From NCBI RefSeq assembly GCF_013318015.2, contig NZ_CP115842.1:1351001-1415000 (forward strand): a DNA stretch of 64,000 nucleotides, given 5' to 3'. The first letter of the stretch is position 1. The number at the start of each line of letters is the position of its first letter. Position numbers and translations under genes: made by a program. The stretch is from Agrobacterium tumefaciens (lineage in GTDB: Bacteria > Pseudomonadota > Alphaproteobacteria > Rhizobiales > Rhizobiaceae). Positions 57,764 to 64,000 of this stretch are shown here, piece after piece. The notes under the pieces are model-generated. The model was given only the letters and a program-made list of their open reading frames with translations, did not search any database and had not been told where the DNA came from.

Positions 57764-58154
57764 CTACCGTCTTTCGGATATGAAGCTGCCTGCATCCGCC
57801 CGAAACCAATAGGTCCTAAAGTCTCCGGGGCAGCCGATGCAGGCCATTACGGCCATTTGGCCGGTTGCATTGCCGCGCTCCATACTGCGAATAGGCCCGT
57901 TTGTACAGTGCACTGCGGTACGCTCTTTCACAGCGCCGCATGCGGTCGCCCATTCCATCCCGACATCTTCTTTCGCCGGGGCTATAAAAAAAGGCGTACC
58001 GCATGGTTCATAAACGGCATTGCGTGCCCCCCGCCTTTTCGCTAAGAGACCCGCAACTTGAGGCTCTTTATCAAAAAAAGAGCCGACTGGGTTTGTTCTT
58101 GTCCGCACCTGAAAAAACGGCTGGCGGAAAAAAGGGATGGTACTGGTCAAGGCT
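57764..58154. other. 391-bp divergent region between helicase and lysC
   Basis: No gene is credible here. It contains an 8-bp stem (58062-58069 with 58077-58084) just before lysC with an A-rich loop, perhaps part of the lysC leader. I see no recognisable lysine riboswitch, sigma-70 promoter or EcfG motif that I can place with confidence. Confidence 0.5.
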
Positions 58155-59432
58155 ATGGCTCGCATTGTCATGAAATTCGGCGGCACGTCCGTCGCGAACC
58201 TCGAACGCATTCACAATGTCGCACGGCATGTGAAACGCGAAGTGGATGCCGGCCATGAAGTGGCCGTGGTCGTTTCCGCCATGTCCGGTAAAACCAACGA
58301 GTTGGTGGACTGGGTGCAGAATGCTGCGAAGGTGGCCGGCGCCAACGCCGCCTCCTTTTACGATGCACGCGAATATGACGCGGTCGTTGCATCCGGCGAG
58401 CAGGTGACATCGGGTCTTCTGGCGATCACGCTGCAATCCATGGGCATCAATGCGCGCTCATGGCAGGGCTGGCAGATTCCGATCCGCACAGACAACGCAC
58501 ATGGTGCCGCCCGCATTCTCGAGATTGACGGTTCGGATATCGTTCACCGCATGGGCGAGGGCCAGGTTGCCGTTGTTGCCGGTTTCCAGGGCATCGGCCC
58601 GGATAACCGCATTGCGACGCTCGGTCGCGGCGGTTCGGACACATCAGCCGTTGCCATCGCCGCCGCCGTCAAGGCGGACCGTTGCGATATCTATACCGAT
58701 GTCGATGGCGTCTATACCACCGATCCGCGCATCGAGCCCAAGGCTCGCCGCATGAAGAAGATCGCTTTCGAGGAAATGCTCGAAATGGCGTCTCTCGGTG
58801 CGAAGGTTCTGCAGGTTCGCTCCGTCGAGCTTGCCATGGTACACAAGGTGCGCACCTTCGTTCGCTCCAGTTTCGAGGATCCCGATGCGCCGGGCATGGG
58901 CGACCTCATCAACCCGCCCGGTACTTTGATTTGTGACGAGGAAGAAATCGTGGAACAGGAAGTCGTAACCGGCATCGCCTATGCCAAGGATGAAGCACAG
59001 ATCTCGCTGCGCCGCGTGGCCGACCGTCCGGGCGTCTCTGCCGCGATCTTCGGGCCACTGGCCGAAGCGCATATCAATGTCGACATGATCGTGCAGAACA
59101 TCTCCGAAGATGGGTCGCGTACCGACATGACCTTCACCGTTCCTTATGGCGACGTTGCCAAGGCTCTGCGCGTTCTGGACGAGAACAAGGCCCAGATCGG
59201 CTTCGACGTTGCGCAGAACGAGACCGGCCTTGCCAAGGTTTCGGTCATCGGTATCGGCATGCGTAGCCATGCCGGCGTTGCTGCCAGCGCCTTCAAGGCG
59301 CTTGCCGAGAAGAACATCAACATCAAGGCCATCACCACCTCCGAGATCAAGATTTCGATCCTGATCGACGGTGCCTATGCCGAACTGGCCGTTCGCACTT
59401 TGCATTCTGCTTACGGTCTCGATAAGAACTAA
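58155..59432 (+). CDS. lysC: Aspartate kinase
   Basis: A 425-aa aspartokinase catalysing the first step to lysine, threonine and methionine. The start sequence MARIVMKFGGTSVAN contains the KFGGTS nucleotide site; a GRGGSDTSAVAIAA segment and the C-terminal tandem ACT domains (about 265-425, ISEDGSRTDMTFTVP) mark the feedback-regulated form. ATG at 58155 matches usual N-termini but has a ribosome site that is too close; an ATG six codons upstream (58137) is possible. Confidence 0.93.
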   Translation: MARIVMKFGGTSVANLERIHNVARHVKREVDAGHEVAVVVSAMSGKTNELVDWVQNAAKVAGANAASFYDAREYDAVVASGEQVTSGLLAITLQSMGINARSWQGWQIPIRTDNAHGAARILEIDGSDIVHRMGEGQVAVVAGFQGIGPDNRIATLGRGGSDTSAVAIAAAVKADRCDIYTDVDGVYTTDPRIEPKARRMKKIAFEEMLEMASLGAKVLQVRSVELAMVHKVRTFVRSSFEDPDAPGMGDLINPPGTLICDEEEIVEQEVVTGIAYAKDEAQISLRRVADRPGVSAAIFGPLAEAHINVDMIVQNISEDGSRTDMTFTVPYGDVAKALRVLDENKAQIGFDVAQNETGLAKVSVIGIGMRSHAGVAASAFKALAEKNINIKAITTSEIKISILIDGAYAELAVRTLHSAYGLDKN

Positions 59433-59502
59433 GTTCGAGACATCGGTTCCCGATGCTCCGATTCTTCGGGGTTGCGTTCTTCCGATGTGGCGTTTCATGA
59501 AA

Positions 59503-59524
59503 GCGTGTCCCTTGCGGGACGCGC
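59503..59524 (+). terminator. Weak hairpin after lysC
   Basis: A 9-bp stem (59503-59511 with 59516-59524, one wobble) lies 70 bp after the stop codon. The T-run comes about 15 bp later, so this is at best a weak terminator. Confidence 0.4.
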
Positions 59525-59608
59525 TTCTCGCGCTATAAATTTTTTAAATGACGTTTTGATTCTCGAATATTATGACATTCGGATCGGAAGCGTCGGGGAG
59601 CAAACGCG

Positions 59609-61876
59609 ATGAGAGACCTTTCTGCAGGTCCGCGCGTCCTGCTAAAGCGGCTGCGCGAAATGATGGCGGAGCACCTTGAGCCGCAGGACCGTCTGGACCA
59701 GATCGTCCGTCAGATAGCCAGCAACATGGTGGCGGAGGTTTGCTCGGTCTACGTGCTGCGTTCCGACAGCGTGCTGGAGCTTTACGCTACCGAAGGTCTC
59801 AACAAGGATGCCGTGCATCTTGCCCAGCTGAAAATGGGGCAGGGTCTTGTCGGTACCATTGCCGCTTCCGCCCAACCTCTCAATCTTTCCGATGCGCAGG
59901 CGCATCCGGCTTTCCGCTATCTTCCTGAAACGGGTGAGGAAATTTATCATTCCTTCCTCGGCGTGCCGATTTTGCGCTCCGGTCGCACTCTTGGCGTTCT
60001 TGTGGTCCAGAACAAGGTCAGCCGAACATACCGGGAGGATGAAGTTGAAGCGCTCGAGACAACCGCGATGCTCATCGCTGAAATAGTGGCGAGCGGTGAA
60101 TTGAAAAAAATCACCCGCCCCGGTGTGGAGCTGGACCTGACGCGTGCCGTTTCCATTGATGGCGATGCTTATGGCGAAGGCATCGGTCTAGGTCATGTCG
60201 TGCTGCACGACCCCCGAATCGTTGTCACCAATCTGCTGAATGAGGATGCCGATACCGAAATCCTGCGTCTTGCCGACGCCATCGGTTCGCTGCGCCTGTC
60301 GATCGACGATATGTTGCAGCGCCGCGACGTCCCGACAGAAGGCGAGCATCGCGAGGTTCTTGAGACCTACCGCATGTTCGCCCACGATCAGGGCTGGGTG
60401 CGGCGTATGGAAGAAGCTATCCGCAACGGCCTAACGGCGGAAGCTGCGGTCGAGAAAGTGCAGAGCGACACAAAGGCGCGCATGATGCGCCTGACCGATC
60501 CCTATCTTCGCGAGCGCATGCATGATTTCGACGATCTCGCCAACCGGCTGCTGCGCCAGCTGATCGGTTTCGGCGGTCGAAGCCCCGAGCATGATTTTCC
60601 ACTGGACGCCATCGTTCTGGCGCGCGCCATGGGTGCCGCCGAATTGCTGGATTACCCGCGTGAGAAATTGCGCGGCCTGGTGCTCGAAGACGGTGCGGTG
60701 ACGAGCCACGTCGTCATCGTGGCGCGCGCCATGGGCATTCCGATCATCGGGCAGGCGACGGGCATCGTCGCCCTCGCTGAAAATAACGATCCCATCATCA
60801 TCGACGGCGATGACGGCCAGGTGCATTTGCGCCCGATGTCGGATTTGCAGCGCGCCTATGAGGAAAAGGTGCGCCTGCGTGCCAAGCGCCAGGAGCAGTT
60901 CCGCGCGCTTCGCAATGTCGAGCCGATCACCAAGGATGGCCAGAAGGTCAACCTCAAGATGAATGCGGGTCTTCTCGTAGACCTGCCGCAGCTCGAGGAA
61001 TCCGGCGCGGATGGCATCGGCCTGTTCCGCACCGAGCTGCAGTTCATGATCGCCTCCAACATGCCCAAGGGCGAGGAGCAGGAAGCGTTCTATAGGTCCG
61101 TCTTGCGGCAGGCCAAGGGCAAGAGCGTTACCTTCCGCACGCTGGATATTGGCGGCGACAAGGTCGTTTCCTATATGCGCGGCCAGGAAGAGGAAAACCC
61201 GGCGCTCGGCTGGCGGGCGATCCGCCTGTCGCTCGACCGCCCAGGTCTGATGCGCACGCAGATGCGCGCGCTTCTGCGTGCTGCCTCAGGTGCTGAACTA
61301 CGCATGATGTTGCCGATGGTGACGGAGGTTTCCGAAATCCGCGCCGCGCGCGATCTGCTTCAGAAGGAAGTGCAGCATCTTTCGAAATTCAGCCATGCGC
61401 TTCCGAAAAAGCTGCAATTTGGTGCGATGCTGGAAGTGCCTTCGCTGATGTGGCAGCTCGATGAGCTGATGCAGGAAGTGGATTTCGTCTCCGTCGGTTC
61501 GAACGACCTGTTCCAGTTTTCGATGGCGGTCGATCGCGGCAATGCAAGGGTTTCGGATCGTTTCGACAATCTTGGCAAGCCGTTCCTGCGCATTCTGCGT
61601 GATATCGTGCGCGCTGGCGAAAAGCACCACACCTCGGTCACGCTTTGCGGCGAAATGGCAAGCAAGCCACTTTCGGCCATGGCTTTGATCGGCCTTGGTT
61701 TCCGTTCGGTTTCCATGTCGCCGACGGCGATTGGTCCCGTCAAGGCCATGCTTCTCGGGCTTGATGCCGCGAGCCTTGCCGATGAGCTGAACGCTGCGCT
61801 CGACGATCATAATTCGCTGGAAAGCGCGCGCGAGGTGTTGTTACGCTTTGCTGCGACGCATTCCATTCCCATTTAA
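59609..61876 (+). CDS. ptsP: Phosphoenolpyruvate-protein phosphotransferase of the nitrogen PTS (EI-Ntr)
   Basis: A 755-aa protein with an N-terminal GAF domain (about residues 15-160) and a PEP-utilising enzyme I part. The phosphorylated His367 lies in EDGAVTSHVVIVARA, and the C-terminal PEP barrel has LFRTELQFM, RTLDIGGDKVVSYM and CGEMASKP. It starts the phosphorelay EI-Ntr to NPr to EIIA-Ntr that regulates potassium, nitrogen and polymer metabolism rather than sugar uptake. Confidence 0.96.
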   Translation: MRDLSAGPRVLLKRLREMMAEHLEPQDRLDQIVRQIASNMVAEVCSVYVLRSDSVLELYATEGLNKDAVHLAQLKMGQGLVGTIAASAQPLNLSDAQAHPAFRYLPETGEEIYHSFLGVPILRSGRTLGVLVVQNKVSRTYREDEVEALETTAMLIAEIVASGELKKITRPGVELDLTRAVSIDGDAYGEGIGLGHVVLHDPRIVVTNLLNEDADTEILRLADAIGSLRLSIDDMLQRRDVPTEGEHREVLETYRMFAHDQGWVRRMEEAIRNGLTAEAAVEKVQSDTKARMMRLTDPYLRERMHDFDDLANRLLRQLIGFGGRSPEHDFPLDAIVLARAMGAAELLDYPREKLRGLVLEDGAVTSHVVIVARAMGIPIIGQATGIVALAENNDPIIIDGDDGQVHLRPMSDLQRAYEEKVRLRAKRQEQFRALRNVEPITKDGQKVNLKMNAGLLVDLPQLEESGADGIGLFRTELQFMIASNMPKGEEQEAFYRSVLRQAKGKSVTFRTLDIGGDKVVSYMRGQEEENPALGWRAIRLSLDRPGLMRTQMRALLRAASGAELRMMLPMVTEVSEIRAARDLLQKEVQHLSKFSHALPKKLQFGAMLEVPSLMWQLDELMQEVDFVSVGSNDLFQFSMAVDRGNARVSDRFDNLGKPFLRILRDIVRAGEKHHTSVTLCGEMASKPLSAMALIGLGFRSVSMSPTAIGPVKAMLLGLDAASLADELNAALDDHNSLESAREVLLRFAATHSIPI

Positions 61877-61904
61877 AAGACCTGTTTCATAATCGGAGTG
61901 ACTG

Positions 61905-62987
61905 GTGGCGAAGCTTCCCGTCGAAAAAATGCGCGAGTTGGAAAGGCGTTTCGGAGAGATCGAAGCGCGGATGTCGGCTGGTCCGGCAGCGGATGTCTAT
62001 GTGAAGCTGGCTTCGGAATATTCCGAACTTGAGCCGGTGGTGAAAAAAGTCCGCGAATACGAAAAGGCGGTCTCCGAGGCCGCCGATCTGCAGGCGCTGC
62101 TTGCCGACAAGACGACCGACAAGGACATGCGCGATCTGGCGGAAATGGAGCTGCCGGAGGTCGAGGCCCGAATTGGCGAGCTTGAGAAGGAAATGCAGGT
62201 CCTGCTGCTTCCCAAGGATGCGGCGGACGAAAAAAGCGCCATCCTCGAAATCCGCGCCGGCACGGGCGGATCCGAAGCGGCACTTTTCGCCGGCGATCTG
62301 TTTCGCATGTATGAGCGCTTCGCTTCAGCCAAGGGCTGGAAAGTTGAAGTTCTTTCCGCAAGCGAAGGCGAGGCGGGCGGTTACAAGGAAATCATCGCCA
62401 CGATCAGCGGGCGAGGGGTGTTTTCCAAGCTGAAATTCGAATCCGGCGTGCACCGGGTGCAGCGCGTGCCGGAAACAGAAGCGAGCGGCCGCATCCACAC
62501 CTCGGCAGCCACTGTTGCCGTGCTGCCGGAGGCGGAGGATATCGATGTCGAAATTCGCCCGGAAGACATTCGTATCGACACGATGCGCGCTTCGGGCGCA
62601 GGCGGGCAGCACGTCAATACCACTGACTCCGCCGTTCGCATCACCCATCTTCCGACGGGTTTGATCGTTACCAGTTCTGAAAAGTCGCAGCACCAGAACC
62701 GCGCCAAGGCTATGCAGGTTCTGCGTTCGCGTCTTTACGACATCGAGCGCCAGAAGGTCGAAAGCGAGCGTTCAGCCGACCGCAAGAGCCAGGTCGGTTC
62801 TGGCGACCGTTCCGAGCGCATCCGCACGTACAATTTTCCGCAGGGGCGGGTCACTGATCACCGCATCAACCTGACCCTCTACAAGCTCGACCGGATGATC
62901 GAAGGCGAGATCGACGAGCTTGTCGACGCGCTGATTGCTGATTATCAGGCCGGTCAGCTTGCCCAGCTTGGCGAACAACAGCTTTGA
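61905..62987 (+). CDS. prfA: Peptide chain release factor 1
   Basis: A 360-aa RF1 starting with GTG. The GGQ motif that triggers peptide release is Gly233-Gly234-Gln235 ([18 protein letters not shown]). The codon-recognition tripeptide is PET in [16 protein letters not shown], a common alphaproteobacterial form of PxT, so it reads UAA and UAG. It lies 28 bp after ptsP and overlaps prmC, whose product methylates this Gln. Confidence 0.97.
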   Translation: MAKLPVEKMRELERRFGEIEARMSAGPAADVYVKLASEYSELEPVVKKVREYEKAVSEAADLQALLADKTTDKDMRDLAEMELPEVEARIGELEKEMQVLLLPKDAADEKSAILEIRAGTGGSEAALFAGDLFRMYERFASAKGWKVEVLSASEGEAGGYKEIIATISGRGVFSKLKFESGVHRVQRVPETEASGRIHTSAATVAVLPEAEDIDVEIRPEDIRIDTMRASGAGGQHVNTTDSAVRITHLPTGLIVTSSEKSQHQNRAKAMQVLRSRLYDIERQKVESERSADRKSQVGSGDRSERIRTYNFPQGRVTDHRINLTLYKLDRMIEGEIDELVDALIADYQAGQLAQLGEQQL

Positions 62988-63853
62988 GTGGCGGCGCTGA
63001 CGGGACCGTTTCGACCGAGCTTGCCGCAGCCCGCAAACGGCTGCAGGCGGCGGGCATCGCCGATCCGCTGCTTGATGCGCGCCTGCTGGTTGCCGACGTT
63101 ACCGGTTTTTCACTGACCGATTTCGTGATGAAACCGGACCATCCCGTCACTGGGGAAGAAAGCGCCCGCATTGCCGCCATGGTCGAAAGGCGCGCAGGCG
63201 GAGAGCCAGTCCATCGTATTCTCGGCCACCGCGAATTTCACGGGCTCGATCTTCTTTTATCGACGGAGACGCTCGAACCCCGCCCGGATACGGAAGTTCT
63301 CGTCGATACGCTGTTGCCTGCGTTGAAAAAAATTGTTGCCGACAAGGGCAGTGCGCGCATTCTGGATCTGGGTACGGGCACGGGTGCGATCTGTCTGGCG
63401 CTTCTCAAGGAATGTCCGGAAGCAACTGGCGTCGGCAGCGATATCTCCGCCGATGCGCTGGAAACCGCAGCGAAAAACGCTGCCCGAAATGGTCTCGCCT
63501 CGCGTTTTGAAACCATGCGTAGCGACTGGTTCAAAAAAATCTCTGGCAGGTTTGACATAATTGTGTCGAATCCGCCTTATATAAGAAGTGACATCGTCAC
63601 AACGCTAGACCGAGAGGTTCGTCATCACGATCCGATGGCGGCGCTGGACGGAGGTCAGGACGGCCTTGCACCGTACCGCCTCATCGCTGCCGACGCAGGC
63701 CGCTTTCTTGTGGAAAACGGGATTGTCGGTGTGGAGATCGGTTTCGATCAAAGGCTTGATGTTTCCGCTATATTTGCTTCCCACGGCTTCTCTCTTCTCG
63801 ACGCCGTGAAGGATTATGGCGGCAACGACAGAGTTTTGACCTTCCGGAGATAG
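62984..63853 (+). CDS. prmC: Release factor glutamine methyltransferase
   Basis: A 289-aa SAM-dependent N5-glutamine methyltransferase that methylates the GGQ glutamine of release factors. The SAM-binding [13 protein letters not shown] segment and catalytic NPPY at 196-199 are intact. The start is unusual: TTG at 62984 overlaps the prfA stop codon; the GTG four bases later is out of frame. Co-translation with prfA matches the functional link. Confidence 0.95.
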   Translation: MSGGADGTVSTELAAARKRLQAAGIADPLLDARLLVADVTGFSLTDFVMKPDHPVTGEESARIAAMVERRAGGEPVHRILGHREFHGLDLLLSTETLEPRPDTEVLVDTLLPALKKIVADKGSARILDLGTGTGAICLALLKECPEATGVGSDISADALETAAKNAARNGLASRFETMRSDWFKKISGRFDIIVSNPPYIRSDIVTTLDREVRHHDPMAALDGGQDGLAPYRLIAADAGRFLVENGIVGVEIGFDQRLDVSAIFASHGFSLLDAVKDYGGNDRVLTFRR

Positions 63854-64000
63854 TTGTTCGCGATACGTCTGCGGATTATTTGCAAGGATATTTTGCACAG
63901 CAAAAGAAAAGGCTTGGATTTCCGCATGAAGCGGGATAGTTTGCCGCCACATGCCGGGTGGCTGAGGACGAATTTAGATTCGTCAGGGTATGGGTCAGTC
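63854..64000. other. Terminal 147 bp, no feature seen
   Basis: It probably holds the promoter region of the next gene, which lies outside the window. I see no start codon that I can assign. Confidence 0.5.

Noticed and set aside
63605..63952. 115-codon minus-strand frame at the window end
   Set aside because: Mostly antisense to the conserved end of prmC and without a recognisable domain.

Overview
The window is typical Rhizobiaceae DNA and most closely suggests an Agrobacterium-type alphaproteobacterium, probably from a secondary chromosome. That placement is inference from gene content: a NepR/EcfG/PhyR general stress response locus, a divergent putR/putA pair, ABC-importer-linked catabolic operons, ugd plus UDP-glucuronate epimerase, and a carboxynorspermidine (carboxyspermidine) dehydrogenase/decarboxylase pair. 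I see no tRNA, rRNA, insertion sequence, phage or CRISPR array.

Layout. 1-4.9 kb: the end of a peptide/oligopeptide ABC importer operon (binding protein, two permeases, two ATPases), closed by a strong terminator. 4.9-8.1 kb: a GntR regulator divergent from a mandelate-racemase-type enzyme, then a luciferase-like flavin oxidoreductase. 8.3-20.5 kb: a LysR regulator divergent from a ten-gene catabolic operon (complete Liv-type importer, GMC oxidoreductase, 3-hydroxyisobutyrate-dehydrogenase-like enzyme, acetoacetyl-CoA synthetase, 3-hydroxybutyrate dehydrogenase), followed by an AraC regulator. 21-30.7 kb: a stress-gene block with a small membrane protein, PQQ glucose dehydrogenase, a DUF892 ferritin-like protein, a PfpI/FAD-oxidoreductase operon, and divergent from it a trio of N-formylglutamate-amidohydrolase-like protein, MATCAP/DUF1704 HExxxH metallopeptidase and glutathione-synthetase-like ATP-grasp ligase. 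30.7-33.1 kb: UDP-galacturonate synthesis. 33.5-41 kb: a DMT exporter, glutathionyl-hydroquinone reductase, a LysR/ALDH7 pair and a sulfonate ABC importer. 41-45.3 kb: putA/putR. 45.4-51 kb: the general stress response core (ecfG, nepR, phyR, two HWE/HisKA_2 kinases, a PRC-barrel protein) and a candidate small RNA. 51-55.8 kb: exoB, two YqjE/YqjD-like envelope genes and spermidine synthesis. 55.9-64 kb: DEAD-box helicase, lysC, ptsP, prfA and prmC.

How the parts connect. Reading intergenic DNA for the EcfG (RpoE2) promoter signature GGAAC-N17-19-(G)TT gives eleven well-placed matches, so much of 20.9-30.7 kb and 45.4-53.3 kb looks like one stress regulon around its own master regulators. Two results stand out. 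One is the stress-promoter-driven operon pairing an ATP-grasp ligase with a MATCAP-like metallopeptidase, resembling the eukaryotic tubulin tyrosine ligase/MATCAP pair and suggesting a reversible peptide or amino-acid tagging system. The other is a C-rich-loop, terminator-ended candidate small RNA with an EcfG promoter next to the locus, resembling Caulobacter GsrN. Both are predictions from sequence.
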